Of a stretch of DNA of 64,000 nucleotides, positions 1-12,639 are shown in pieces (positions within the stretch are counted from its first letter, which is position 1; the number at the start of each line of letters is the position of its first letter). This stretch comes from Siphonodentalium dalli. Taxonomy: Eukaryota > Mollusca > Scaphopoda > Gadilida > Siphonodentaliidae. The position numbers and the translations under genes were made by a program. Under the pieces are notes generated by a model. The model saw only the letters and a list, made by a program, of their open reading frames with translations. It searched no databases and was not told where the DNA came from. Where the stretch lies: positions 233,312,961 to 233,376,960 of the forward strand of contig CP136066.1 of assembly GCA_032622095.1 (NCBI GenBank). Reading direction: 5' to 3'.

Positions 1-800
1 CCCTCTTCATTATTTCATTTGACACTGGCCCTATGACGCTTCGCTCTACGCCCATCTTCATTATTTGACTAGACACTGGGTCTATGACACTTCGCACTGT
101 TCCCGTCTTTATTTATTTGACTAGACACTGGCCCTATGACGCTTCGCTCTACGCCAATTTTCTTTATTTGACTAGGCACGGGCCCTATGACGTTCGATCT
201 ACGCCCATCTTCATTATTTGACTAGACACTTGTCCTATGACGCTTCGCTCTACGCCCATCTTCATTAGTGAACTAGACTCTGGCCATATGAAGCTTCGCC
301 CTACGACCCTCTTCATAATGTTACTAGCCACCGGCACTATGATGCTTCGCTCTTTGACTAGACACTGGTCCTATGACGCTTCGCATTGTGCCCTTTTTCA
401 TCATTCGACTAGACACTGTCCTATGACGCTTCGTTCTACACCACTCTTCACCATTTGACTAGACACTGGCCCTATGACACTTCGATCTACGCCCATCTTC
501 ATCATTTTACTAGACACTGGACCTATGACTCTTCGCTCTACGCCCATCTTCATTATTTTACTAGACACTGGCCCTATGGCGCTTCGCCTGTGCCCCCTTC
601 ATCATTTGACTAGACGTTGGGCCTATGACGTTTCGCACTGTTCCCCTCTTCGTTAATTTACTAGACACTGGCCTTATGTCGCTTCCCTCTGTACGCTCGA
701 TGTCTGATGTGGTCATATGTGCTTGATTTTCACATCCCATACCATGGACGTCAACAACAACAAAATCGTCGTCATTCCCTTCGAATAGACACTGGTTCTG
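1..800. repeat. 52-bp minisatellite, continues beyond the left edge
   Basis: About 14 units of 51-52 bp are built on gactagacactggccctatg followed by acgcttcgctctacgccc. The units are fairly diverged, with gaps, and the last recognisable copy is at about 783-815. Open frames within are repeat artefacts. Confidence 0.85.
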
Positions 801-814
801 TGATGCTTCAGTAC

Positions 815-1788
815 ACACGCATCAATGCCGGTGGGCATATTAGGGCGTCAGAGCGGGATAGCACCAGGGAATAGTCTCATTGACATGCTTTATTCTTTCA
901 TCCATATAAGCACATGACAATTACATGTAACGGATATTGAGAAACAGAGAGTTATATGCAAAGTCATATAGCATGATTATAAAACAAAATATGATATTTA
1001 CATGTAACCCCGGATATATAGCAGGTTGGATTTAATAACCATCGTATTTGTTGTCAAAACCGCTATCAGCGTATCAGCTGCGGCGAGCAAGCCTGCACCG
1101 CGCATTTTACAAATCTGCAAGACAGTGTAACTCGCGCTCGTTTGTGTTCGTAAATAGAACGGAACCGGGAAGTAAATAAGGTCGGCTGTGTATTTTCTAA
1201 TATCAGAAGAATGTGTCGAAGTAATTGTCTTTTAACGTCAAAATTTGCTCGTAATATATGTAAAAACAGGTCTATAATTCCCTATTACTATATATACATT
1301 AAGTCTGCTAGTGTCTAATATCAGAAAGGGTGACTAGTGGAACTTTAATTCATTTTAATATTTTTACTATTGGTACATTAAGACTGCCTTAAGATTGGTC
1401 ATGTTTTTATTAGATTCTGGTTCCTGTTATACTCGCTATATTCATCTGTTGAGGTATAATTATGGTTGGTCGGTTATATATAGGCCGCCGATGGTTACAA
1501 GAAATCACATTATCAATATTATAAATATTTATGGTTATACGGATATACAAAACATACATGTAGATGACGATCATACTAACAATTGATTCGCAGTTTCAAA
1601 CTCGTTCACTGACAGGCATGCCCAGGTAGTAAATTCAATAATCAGCTTGGTGCTACCCCATGTGGTTGAATTCACGATATGTGCATCCCTATGTGTGAAT
1701 GATTGGAATACATGTATGTCATCAAATCAAGTCTACATCAGCATCACCAAAATCGTTATTATCGCCATCAATACAATCACCAGTAACA
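815..1788. other. Unassigned AT-rich DNA
   Basis: No gene or repeat family was recognised. The stretch includes a more GC-rich patch at about 1040-1150, but no open frame with a motif. Confidence 0.4.
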
Positions 1789-1880
1789 ATAACACATCCA
1801 CGTGCATGCCCGTGTGATAACACATCCACATACATGCCCGTATGATAACACATCCACATACATGCCCTTACAATAACACT
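1789..1880. repeat. 28-bp short tandem triplicate
   Basis: Three copies of a 28-bp unit containing aacacatccacatacatgcc and cgtatgat. Confidence 0.8.
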
Positions 1881-1964
1881 GGTAACCCATGATGGATATA
1901 CCGTGGTGACAGGTACAATTATGTGATTTTACTTTACTGGGATGTAAGTTCCACCAAAGTTATT

Positions 1965-2410
1965 CTGCCAGGGTAATATCCCTCTAAAATATGATTCTAC
2001 CAGGGTAATTTCCCTCTACATTATAATTCTACCAGGGTAATTTCCCTCTACAATATAATTCTACCAGGGTAATTTCCCTCTACATTATAATTCTAACAGA
2101 GTAATTTCCCTCTACATTATAATTCTACCAGCGTAATTTCCCTCTACATTATAATTCTACCAGGGTAATTCCCTCTACATTATAATTCTACCAGGCTAAT
2201 TTCCCTCTACATTATAATTCTAACAGGGTAATTTCCCTCTACATTATAATTCTAGCAGGGTAATTTCCCTCTACATTATGATTCTACCAGGGTAATTTCC
2301 CTCTACATTATAATTCTACCAGGGTAATTTCCCTCTACATTATAATTCTACCAGGGTAATTTCCCTCTACAATATGATTCTACTAGGGTAATTTCCCTCT
2401 ACATTATAAT
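1965..2410. repeat. 32-bp minisatellite
   Basis: About 13 units of ttctaccagggtaatttccc plus tctacattataa. Single-base variants (ctaacag, ctagcag) are scattered. Each unit contains the imperfect palindrome agggtaatttccct, so every repeat can fold. Confidence 0.9.
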
Positions 2411-2559
2411 TTACCACAGTATAGTACCGGGTAGCCTTTTAAATGCATTCACATTTTGGATAACAGATTTGAGGTCATACGAATATCACATGTGATTACA
2501 AATTGTGTTAATCTCTTCTTGACTTAGCTTACCTCTTTATAAGATTAGTCTTTCCCCAT

Positions 2560-2760
2560 TATGATAACTTTTGAGAAAGACAACGGGTATAATTGTGCAA
2601 TCTCTACCAGAGCGCACCAGTCATACTTCCTTTCTGACTGTCGCAGGCTGGGTACCAGTCTGTGTTTCTATATTTAGAGCGGGGTTTTCCAAACAAAATG
2701 GCGAAAACCGATCGCCCCAAAGTCAAATTTCCTATGAGTTTAGAGAACATTTCCCGCACT
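2560..2760. repeat. Dispersed repeat family D2, copy 1
   Basis: The segment carrying gcaccagtcatac, tttctgact, ggctgggtaccag and caaaatggcgaaaac recurs at about 21412-21565 with about 80 percent identity by eye. The two copies have the same orientation. Nothing coding is recognised in it. Confidence 0.65.
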
Positions 2761-3916
2761 AAAAACTTAATGACAGAATGGAGGATCAGAGCAGTTGTTC
2801 TGTTGACGATTTTCGCAATTTACACGTCAAAATTGGTGCAAATTAGAACTATTGTGTCTGACTTGCCATGCGTGTTGTCGGGACATTGTCGTCCATGTAC
2901 GTTTAGACATTTGTGTTGATAAAATCATCGAAGAACCAAATCGTTCTTTGGTTCTGGTGGGACTTTCCAAACTTAATGTACGAAATCACACAAATTTTGT
3001 TCGATATTTTGTGTGCTTAATAAGGGAGGCGTTTTGTTCTGCTCGCTGAGTATATATTTTAATATCGCGGAAGTCCACCGAATATGGATAAATTGTCGCC
3101 GATGGCAGCGGTCTTACCGAATCAACGAGGGAGGTCAACCCTGCATGGAGTTTGATAATTGTGTTCTACTGATTAACTGGCAAAATATGATTTTCTGCTC
3201 ATAAAAGTGACAGTAGACACCTCAGCTGCGTAATGTACTATTGTAAAATTGAGTTATAGATCATGCCCTTCTAAAACAATCTAGTAAAAGCACTTTAAAA
3301 CATGGTATACGACGCTCTACTCTTGCAAATATGGTAAATTCAGGTAAAAAATGATATACTCTGGTATATCCTGGTGTACTACCAATATAAAAACACCAAC
3401 CAACATGGAACCTATATACTAGCAATGTTTGGATTGATTGGACTCCACCTTGCAGTTGTTTCCATGTTAGACTTAAACCTACAACAAAACAAACATAAAT
3501 ACGTTTTGTAGGATCCATTTGTAAGTATAGACTTAAATCTGGACTGAACTGCTACAAGGACAACAGACCAGACTTTAGTATCGACATAAGACTAAGATTA
3601 ATACTAACATTACCCGTGTGTTACTTGTATGTGATTATATGGTATTACCTCACCTCATTCGAAATCACAGGATATTATTTTATAGAAGTTCAACGAAGAA
3701 TTATTTGGAGAGAAGGGTGTTAATGGAAAATATTAGATCGACGGGGGTTAAATCGATTGGGGGGCATATCTGGGTGATTGGCGATCGTGGTTCACGCGTG
3801 ATAAGCGATGATTGATATTGACTAGATTCACCACAGGTTTCTCGATTGTTCTAAAGTGTGCTTGAACACAAACAAGAAGTAAGCGCTCATTCTACGTTCC
3901 GCTTCTAATGTGCACG
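2761..3916. other. Unassigned DNA
   Basis: Several short open stretches occur on both strands (up to 85 codons), none with a recognisable domain. No repeat structure was seen. Confidence 0.4.
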
Positions 3917-3976
3917 GTTGGCCCACCCTCCCACCCTCCCACCCTCCCACCCTCCCACCCTCCACCCTCCCACCCA
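3917..3976. repeat. (CCCACCCT)n microsatellite
   Basis: About seven units of CCCACCCT. The minus strand reads as regularly spaced GGG runs, so it meets the sequence rule for a G-quadruplex. Confidence 0.9.
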
Positions 3977-4645
3977 AATTTCGTAACGTTGATAATTATT
4001 CGATTACATTGTCTTTTGAAAAAGTTGATCATCAGTACATATAAGAATATAGATTGCAAAAGTTAGTTTCATTGTATGATACTTGTTTATAGTATTACAG
4101 GTCTCTTGTAGTTATATAACAATATATATTTGATGTGCACAATTTATGTGAAGCAAATCGTTAACCAGAATTTCTAGATTAAAACTTCGTTTATATGATT
4201 CGTAGTTGTTAATCTTTGTTTGTTCGAGTGAAACGAGTTAAAACATTAGTGTTATTATCTACCACATAACATTAATACTAGGGAATGAAGAAATCAGGTA
4301 TCTATAAAATCCACCTCTGGCTGAAAACAACCATATAAAAAGCACCATGGTCGAAGCACCAGCTTTTGAAGTAACTGACGACTTTTAAAGCAAAATGTTT
4401 GTTTTTTCTTTCGAAAATCTCTATTGACTAATAACGGACATATTCAGAAACAAAATTTAAAGGGCGTATTTTAAAGACCGTTTATTTGCCAAGAATAAGT
4501 TATTTGAAAGAGGTGGTACCAGAGCATATCACGTTTTGCCATGGTTTAGAGTACAATTTGTAACACCATGACACATCACGCATTTACTAGAGTAGTAGAG
4601 TATGTTCTGATTTACATGGGTTTTACCCATGCATGTCCTGTTTCA
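3977..4645. other. Unassigned AT-rich DNA
   Basis: No gene, repeat or motif was recognised in this interval. Confidence 0.4.
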
Positions 4646-4649
4646 CCAG

Positions 4650-4903
4650 CGTACAGTTATACGCTCCCGGTCAGAGTATAATCATGATAAAGTGAGACCA
4701 GCATACAGTTATACGCTCCCGGTCAGAGTATAATCATGATAAAGTGAGACCAGCATACAGTTATACGCTCCGGGTCAGAGTATAATCATGATAAAGTGAG
4801 ACCAGCATACAGTTATACGCTCCCGGTCAGAGTATAATCATGATAAAGTGAGACCAGCATACAGTTATACGCTCCCGGTCAGAGTATAATCATGATAAAG
4901 TGA
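4650..4903. repeat. 52-bp minisatellite, five near-identical units
   Basis: The unit contains cagcatacagttatacgctc then ccggtcagagtataatcatg. Units differ by single bases, so the expansion looks recent. The core resembles that of the array at about 7115-7240. Confidence 0.9.
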
Positions 4904-5149
4904 GTAAATTCATTACTGGCGGCCGATCATGGATTCCACAAGGAAGACACTGAACTCTTCCTGTTACACTAGTACTCAACCCAAAGAACTGAACTGATTA
5001 ATACCAGGAGCCCATTTCAAATTGATTCTCTACAAAGCTCATTTGCTTGGCGACGCCACGCTAAATGTCATAGATAATTTCGTTCTCTTTGAAGAAACAT
5101 TAAAATTTATAAATCATCCCGATGACACTCGTCTTTAAAATCAATAAAT
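4904..5149. other. Spacer between arrays
   Basis: Unique sequence with no open frame or motif recognised. Confidence 0.4.
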
Positions 5150-6360
5150 GTCATACGCCCTTACGCTGCATAACACTGCAACTCCTATATATTATATATA
5201 ATAATTAGTAACTCCTACACCCTTACGCTGCACAACACTGCAACTCCTATATATTATATATAATAATTAGTAACTCCTATATAATATATATATATATTAA
5301 TTAGTAACTCCTACGCCCTATATATGTATATATATAATAGTAATTAATTAGTAACTCCTATATAATATATATATTTATATATTAATTAGTATATCATACA
5401 CCCTTACGCTACACAACACTGCAACTCCTATATATTATATATAATAATTAGTAACTCCTATATAATATATATATATATTAATTAGTAACTCCTACGCCAT
5501 TACGCTGCACAACACTGAAACTCCTATATATTATATATAATAATTAGTAACTATATAATAATTAGTAACTATATAATAATTAGTAACTCCTATATATTAC
5601 ATATATTAATTAGTAACTCCTACAACCTTACGCTGCACAACACTGCAACTCTTATATATAATAATTAGTAACTCCTATATATGATATAGATATTAATTAG
5701 CAACCCCTATATATTATATATATATATATTAATTAGCAACCCCTATATTATATATATATATTAATTAGTAAATCATATATATTATATATATTAAATAGTA
5801 ACAACTATTATTATATATATTAATTAGTAACTCCTATGTATTATATATATTAATTAGTAACTCCTGTTTATTATATATATTAATTAGTAACTCATATATA
5901 TTATATATATATTAATTAGCAACCCCTATATATTATATATATATATTAATTAGTAACTCTTATATATTATATATTTTAATTAGTAACTACTATATATTAT
6001 ATATATAATAATTAGCAACCCATATATATTATATATATTAATTAGTAACTCCTATTTATTATATATATTAATTAGTAACTACTATATATTATATATATTA
6101 ATTAGTAACTCCTGTTTATTATATATATCAATTAGTAACTCCTATATATTATATATATATTAATTAGTAACTCCTATATATTATATAGTAATCGGTCATG
6201 CCTATATATTATAATATTAATTAGTAACTCCTAGGTATTATATATATTAATTACTAACTCCTATATATTATAAAATTAATTAGTAACTCCTATATATTAT
6301 ATATTAATCGGTCACGCCTATATATTATAATATTAATTAGTAACTCCTATATAATATAAT
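5150..6360. repeat. AT-rich irregular minisatellite, unit about 31 bp
   Basis: More than 30 diverged units of attaattagtaactcctata followed by variable tatatatta runs. In the first 500 bp some units also carry ttacgctgcacaacactgca. Unit length varies because the TA run changes length. Confidence 0.85.
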
Positions 6361-6487
6361 TAATTCATTTGTAGAATATTTTCCATTAAATGCAATGAAA
6401 GTCGTTTGATAATGGTGACATTCGCGTAAAGGGACCCCTTTAATATATGGTATCACCACTTAAAATGACATTACATATGTTGTATAC

Positions 6488-6723
6488 CTACACCCCAATA
6501 CCCCATCACCCCATCACCCCATCACCCCGTCACTCCGTCACTCCGTCACCCCGTCACCCCGTCACCCCATCACCCTGTCACCCCATCACCCCGTCACCGC
6601 GTCACCCCACCACCCCGTCACCCCATCACCCCGTCACCCCATCACCCATCACCCCGTCACCCCATCACCCCGTCACCCCATCACCCCGTCACTCCGTCAC
6701 CCCATCACCCCGTCACCCCGTCA
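6488..6723. repeat. 8-bp C-rich satellite (CACCCCRT)n
   Basis: About 30 units alternating caccccat and caccccgt. The minus strand gives GGGG every eight bases, a strong sequence match to a G-quadruplex former. The 108-codon open frame of Pro/His/Ser across it is a repeat artefact. Confidence 0.9.
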
Positions 6724-7114
6724 TGGACGAGAAACTAACATCGTCATATATAAGACGTATGATGACATTTTGACGTAACTATGCGTTGTTTGTCCGCGTA
6801 AAGACATAGCCCCAGATAAATAAAGACTCTTTGGCGTAATTAATGGCGTATATTTAATAAACATTACTCTTCAAATCTGTTGGAAAATATTGTAAGCCAT
6901 AGTATTTTGAGAATTAGCGTATGGAATGTAAACAGACGACTAACCGGTCAAAGGTCACCTGTCACTCTTTTCTGTTGTGCAACGAACGTCACAATTTATA
7001 TAATGGGTTTATTGAATGGAATAAGGGTAGGATCGTGTAATAAATAGTTATTCGTAGTTCTTATCAGTAGTAGTTCATTATGCAAAAATGTGTCCATCGG
7101 GCAATAATTTATAA
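6724..7114. other. Unassigned DNA
   Basis: Unique AT-rich sequence without a recognisable feature. Confidence 0.4.
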
Positions 7115-7240
7115 TTATAATCGGCGATGACGTCATACGTTCCCCGTCATAGTATAATCGGCGATGACGTCATACGTTCCCCGTCATAGTATAATCGACG
7201 ATGACGTCATACGCTCCCATCATAGTATAATCGACGATGA
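7115..7240. repeat. 37-bp triplicate containing a perfect CRE palindrome
   Basis: Three units of ataatcggcgatgacgtcat followed by acgttccccgtcatagt. Each unit carries TGACGTCA, the consensus CREB/ATF site. Whether it is bound in vivo is unknown. The part around acg-tcccc-gtca-agtataatc matches the core of the 4650-4903 array. Confidence 0.85.
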
Positions 7241-7585
7241 CACAAACACATTTCCAGACAAACTCTGAATTTCCATTCCGTGTCTCAGCGGACTTGCCAT
7301 TTGGAAACTAATATATCGTCTGCCTGTACGATCTGTGAGCGGCTCCGCGTGATCCATTCTGCGCATGCGTGCGTTTGACAGCACCAATTTCACATCGACA
7401 TTCAACTGATATTCGCTTCACGCTGTAAACTAGTAACAGCGATATTGGAATGAATCGTTATCACTGCCACGGGGGAATGGTATCTAATTACAGAGCTAGC
7501 CTGCATAATATAGAAGAACTTGGTTATAGCTTACGGGTTTCCGCAGTATATGTAGGTCCATATCGACTGTGTAGAGGAAGCTTTA
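7241..7585. other. Unassigned DNA
   Basis: No motif was recognised. Short open frames of 60-86 codons occur on both strands without domain signals. Confidence 0.4.
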
Positions 7586-8064
7586 AAGGCCCACTTAAAT
7601 TTCTAACCCACAGATCACATTATATAAAATATATGCCATATTATATACCATTTGAAAGAGGAAGTCACAACACATTGTATTTTCAACTTATTCGATGTAA
7701 TAAACTGTGAACATGTTGTTTTTGTTGAGAAAAAACGTCTATTCTGCGCTGAAGTAGCGACACAGAGTCTCATTATATTGAATGGAAGGGGAATAACTCA
7801 TTTAGATATAGAGTTATTCGCCTTCTATTGAAAATAAACTATAGTTTGAATTATGTTGCATTCTGGGAGCCATAACGGGAAAAATTATTATATGATTCCA
7901 GCTATTTTCTATTACTCTATTGCACCTTCTGAGACAAAGACGTTCCAAATTGTGATGAATTATAGTATGGTAATCATATGTTATGGCCTAGATTGTTCTT
8001 AAAACAGTACATCAAGGCACTATATACAAAAATATTCGGTGACTCGAAAATTAAGTGGGCCTTC
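7586..8064. mobile_element. MITE-like element with AAGGCCCACTTAA ends
   Basis: The left end reads aaaggcccacttaaattt and the right end aaaattaagtgggcctt, giving about 15 bp of terminal inverted repeat around 480 bp. The right 135 bp (about 7930-8064), with gtgatgaattata, tatggc-tagattgtt and actcgaaaatt, recurs at about 35815-35960, also ending in gagtgggctttt. An internal hairpin (ggaataactc to gagttattc) lies at about 7787-7830. No target duplication is clear. Confidence 0.55.
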
Positions 8065-8232
8065 AGTAGTGTAAACATGTGTATATCGGTAATTTCTATG
8101 TAGCTTTTTATAATTTAGTATTTGTTTTTTTACAATTTGTGTGGTAACGTATGAATTTCATGAAAATAAAAAGCATTTTAGTAAAACACTTATGTTGACA
8201 TTTAACTCTCAATTATCTTCCCTCTTGAAAGA

Positions 8233-9480
8233 AAGTGCCATATATATTGAGGCTGAGAAACGTGCCATGTATATTGAGGCTGAGAAACGTGCCATATATA
8301 TTGAGGCTGAGAAACGTGCCGTATATATTGAGGCTGAGAAACGTGCCGTATATATTGAGGCTGAGAAACGTGCCGTATATATTGAGGCTGAGAAACGTGC
8401 CGTATATATTGAGGCTGAGAAACGTGCCGTATATATTGAGGCTGAGAAACGTGCCGTATATATTGAGGCTGAGAAACGTGCCATATATATATTTTGAGGC
8501 TGAGATACGTGCCATATATATATTTTGAGGCTGAGAAACGTGCCATATATTTTGAGGCTGAGATACGTGCCATATATATTGAGGCTGAGAAACGTGCCAT
8601 ATATATTGAGGCTGAGAAACGTGCCATATATATATGTTGAGGCTGAGATACGTGCCATATATATATGTTGAGGCTGAGATACGTGCCATATATATATGTT
8701 GAGGCTGAGAAACGTGCCATATATATATGTTGAGGCTGAGATACGTGCCATATATATATGTTGAGGCTGAGATACGTGCCATATATATATGTTGAGGCTG
8801 AGATACGTGCCATATATATATGTTGAGGCTGAGATACGTGCCATATATATATGTTGAGGCTGAGATACGTGCCATATATATATGTTGAGGCTGAGATACG
8901 TGCCATATATATATGTTGAGGCTGAGATACGTGCCATATATATATGTTGAGGCTGAGATACGTGCCATATATATATGTTGAGGCTGAGATACGTGCCATA
9001 TATATATGTTGAGGCTGAGATACGTGCCATATATATATGTTGAGGCTGAGATACGTGCCATATATATATGTTGAGGCTGAGATACGTGCCATATATATAT
9101 GTTGAGGCTGAGATACGTGCCATATATATATGTTGAGGCTGAGATACGTGCCATATATATATGTTGAGGCTGAGATACGTGCCATATATATATGTTGAGG
9201 CTGAGATACGTGCCATATATATATGTTGAGGCTGAGATACGTGCCATATATATATATGTTGAGGCTGAGATACGTGCCATATATATATGTTGAGGCTGAG
9301 ATACGTGCCATATATATATTTTGAGGCTGAGAAACGTGCCATATATATATGTTGAGGCTGAGAAACGTGCCATATATATATGTTGAGGCTGAGATACGTG
9401 CCATATATATATTTTGAGGCTGAGATACGTGCCATATATTTTGAGGCTGAGATACGTGCCATATATATTGAGGCTGAGAT
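8233..9480. repeat. 25-31 bp minisatellite, about 43 units
   Basis: The unit is gaggctgagatacgtgccat followed by atatat runs of variable length. The first nine units are 27 bp with gaaacgtgccgtatatatt. The middle is a homogenised block of 31-bp units ending atatatatgtt. Mixed variants occur at both edges. All three minus-strand frames are open for 380-440 codons, which shows the openness comes from the unit and not from selection. Confidence 0.95.
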
Positions 9481-9571
9481 ATCCTTGTGTGAGCCCGCTC
9501 TCCCTTCATATAGTCCACCATCTATCCCACAAACTCTGCAGAGTTAGTTCATGTGGTAAAATTGGTACAGA

Positions 9572-9672
9572 GGCTGGAAGAATAAACGGAGGCTGGAAGA
9601 ATAAACGGAGGCTGGAAGAATAAACGGAGGCTGGAAGAATAAACGGAGGCTGGAAGAATAAACGGAGGCTGG
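9572..9672. repeat. 19-bp tandem repeat
   Basis: Five exact units of ggctggaagaataaacgga. Confidence 0.9.
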
Positions 9673-9692
9673 TTAATGAAAGTTCACATTGG

Positions 9693-10617
9693 ATTTTAGG
9701 TAGTTTTAAGCGGTCTTTCATATATGACTTGCCATTGATGGTTTTAAGCGGTCTTTCATATATGACTTGCCATTGATGGTTTTAAGCGGTCTTTCATATA
9801 TGACTTGCCATTGATGGTTTTAAGCGGTCTTTCATATATGACTTGCCATTGATGGTTTTAATCGGTCTTTCATATATGACTTGCCATTGATGGTTTTAAG
9901 CGGTCTTTCATATATGACTTGCCATTGATGGTTTTAAGCGGTCTTTCATATATGACTTGCCAATGTTGGTTTTAAACGGTCTTTCATATATGACTTGCCA
10001 TTGATGGTTTTAAGCGGTCTTTCATATATGACTTGCCATTGTTGGTTTTAAACGGTCTTTCATATATGACTTGCCATTGATGTTTTTAAGCGGTCTTTCA
10101 TATATGACTTGCCATTGATGGTTTTAAGCGGTCTTTCATATATGACTTGCCATTGATGGTTTTAAGCGGTCTTTCATATATGACTTGCCATTGATGGTTT
10201 TAAGCGGTCTTTCATATATGACTTGCCATTGGTGGTTTTAAGCGGTCTTTCATATATGACTTGCCATTGATGGTTTTAAGCGGTCTTTCATATATGACTT
10301 GCCAATGTTGGTTTTAAACGGTCTTTCATATATGACTTGCCATTGATGGTTTTAAGCGGTCTTTCATATATGACTTGTCATTGATGGTTTTAAGCGGTCT
10401 TTCATATATGACTTGCCATTGATGGTTTTAAGCGGTCTTTCATATATGACTTGCCATTGATGGTTTTAAGCGGTCTTTCATATATGACTTGCCATTGATG
10501 GTTTTAAGCGGTCTTTCATATATGACTTGCCATTGATGGTTTTAAACGGTCTTTCATATATGGCTTGCCATTGATGGTTTTAAGCGGTCATTCATATATG
10601 ACTTGCCATTGATGGTT
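9693..10617. repeat. 38-bp minisatellite, about 24 units
   Basis: The unit is ggttttaagcggtctttcat plus atatgacttgccattgat. A variant with caatgttggttttaaacggt recurs at three spaced positions, always as the same two-site variant, so it spread by unit copying. Confidence 0.95.
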
Positions 10618-10639
10618 TGAAAGGCTCGTATTTGGTATA

Positions 10640-12290
10640 TTGCACCAACCGACTTGGGCACATGGTTTATTTGGAATCGGCTGTGATAAAACTCATGATA
10701 CAGTAATTTATTCAGTTCCTTTTTTTTGTTTTTTTGATTATTTGTTTCATGAGACTGTGCCCATTTTATTTCCATTCTCCGTTTGGAAGAGATATCGCTT
10801 ATAACGCGGTGCATTATAAGATCATCTGTACTACATCCATTATTGTCAAATATTTTATCGGCTTTCGTGAAAGTACCATCTTCTTTCGGAATATCGTTAA
10901 TGAATACGATATGTTTATCAGTCCATGTTTTAATGGCATGGGTTTATGCTATCTTAATATATATATATATATGTTGTGGAATAATTGTTTGGATTTGTAC
11001 TCCTGTTAGTAATGAATATGTGTTAAAGGCATCTTTCCAAAAGAGATTGAGATCTTTATCAATTTTCATTATGTTAGTTTTGCTTAAATGCAATACTTAG
11101 TTGCGTCCATATTTCTCCATTTGATCTACCAGTAGCAGTTTTAATTCTGAATAGTTGACAGGTTCAAGTATTTTTTTTTAAACCATGTTACTTTCAGGGA
11201 CTTTGAATAATAACAGATGTCCATGCTTTTGAGCCCCCCCCCCCCCCACCTTCAATGTGTTGTGCCAGTGTATCCCTTTCAATTCTAACTCTTCTTTTTT
11301 TTTCATTGCAGAAACATTTAAATATAGATTTTTTCATTTATTTTGTCCAATTCTCTGGTTCTGGCAGTACTGCTAAACTTGGTATAATTGATGGAGAATA
11401 TGCATTTTAATAACTGTGGGACAGTGACCGTAATGCCCAATGTTTTAGATCAGTTTCTACATTTTTTTCATTTTTTTCAACCCAGTTTCCCTCTTTCAAA
11501 TTTTGTTCATTCATATTGACGATAATGCCTAATGTTTCAAACTCATGGTTCCATATCAGATCGATACCAGTATCACGCTGGTCAGTAAAACCTTTTAGTA
11601 ACTCCCAGCAGTAAATCCCAAAAATCCTGTAGTTATTAGGCTCGGTAGATTCTCCCTTCCATTTAAAGAGTGGTCTAATAATTCCATTTCTCCAGTTTTC
11701 GGGAAATTCCGGTGTTTAAAATCAAACTAAAATATTTTGTAATCGTTATTCTAAATATATCAAGAGCAAAAATCGCAAATATATCTAGTATCGCTAGGGT
11801 TTGTTGGGTTCAGAATTTGTTCTAGAATCTTAAAAGATTCAGACGAATTTTGTGCAATAGGGGCAGAATTAATGTTTAGTTTGTTCAATAAAACATCACG
11901 TTGTTGAACATATTTTATGCAGTGTAGAAAAAAAATTCTCAGTGTAGAACAAATTTCTCAGTGTAGAAAAACTTTTGAGGAAATTTGCTCTTAATTCGGA
12001 AATCTATGAGAATGGTCTTATTAGAAATATGATATAGTCGTCTGCATATTGGCTAATGTTATATTCGTGACTTTTTATCATTATACCTGAGATGTGTGCA
12101 TAGTGTGCGCTTGGTGAGAAAGCATGTGCAAACATTTTTTTAATCCGACAAACTAAAGTTATGATACTGGGCCCAGTATGAAATGAATAGAATTCACTGA
12201 GTCCAGTTTGAGGAAATGTTGAGATCTGAAAATGAACATGTCGAAATCCTAGCATCTGGACTGGACTCATGCTTTCCTATTGTTGAAAAT
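10640..12290 (-). pseudogene. Decayed LINE reverse transcriptase, minus strand, motifs out of order
   Basis: Read on the minus strand, about 11630-11720 encodes PENWRNGIIRPLFKWKG then PNNYR, which is reverse-transcriptase block 1-2. About 11500-11560 encodes IDLIWNHEFETLGI. About 11400-11460 encodes VETDLKHWALRSLS then LPEPENW. About 11030-11090 encodes KDLNLFWKDAFNTYS. These resemble, in order, the post-polymerase part of L1/Tx1-like LINE ORF2 proteins. A QYADD box (active-site YxDD) lies at 12004-12110, upstream of block 1 on that strand and so misplaced. The central palm appears deleted or moved. Many stops and frameshifts are present, with no intact frame above about 90 codons. Clade assignment is tentative. 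Confidence 0.55.
11945..11985. repeat. Short tandem repeat ctcagtgtagaa
   Basis: Two to three copies of the tctcagtgtagaa word separate the YADD fragment from the upstream reverse-transcriptase block of the decayed LINE. Confidence 0.6.
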
Positions 12291-12525
12291 GTCTAACCTG
12301 ACATTCGACACTCCCTGAAGTTGTAAAATTTCCAACTGATGGCATTTTAATTAACTATTCGAAAATCAAACTACGAGAGCAACTTCAACCTATTGTTGAT
12401 TTGAAATTTGCAACTACTGGTGTGTAAGGTATGAAATGTTCAAATGTTCCAAATATTTACCAAGGTTGGGAGTGAAACACCTCGCCCAAAGCCTACCGCA
12501 GCCGCCACTGTCTTCCCTGACCCCA
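12225..12525. repeat. Dispersed repeat family D1, copy 1
   Basis: Carries aatcctagcatctggactgg, ggaaatttccaac-like words and aggttgggagtgaaacacc, which recur in the same order at about 16470-17010. Inverted GTTGGAAA and TTTCCAAC words let it fold. No coding potential. Confidence 0.65.
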
Positions 12526-12639
12526 GAATTTATATAACATTTGCTGGAAAGAGATACTTTATCTTTAATGAGCGTTGTGTGTAATTTATTTTCCCACAGA
12601 CTTTCTTGGGATTCGCCGGGAGATCGGCGATGATAGTCA

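Noticed and set aside
8202-9521. Minus-strand open frames of 386-439 codons over the 31-bp array
   Set aside because: Three frames of the same strand are open at once and all encode the repeat unit; openness follows from a stop-free unit.
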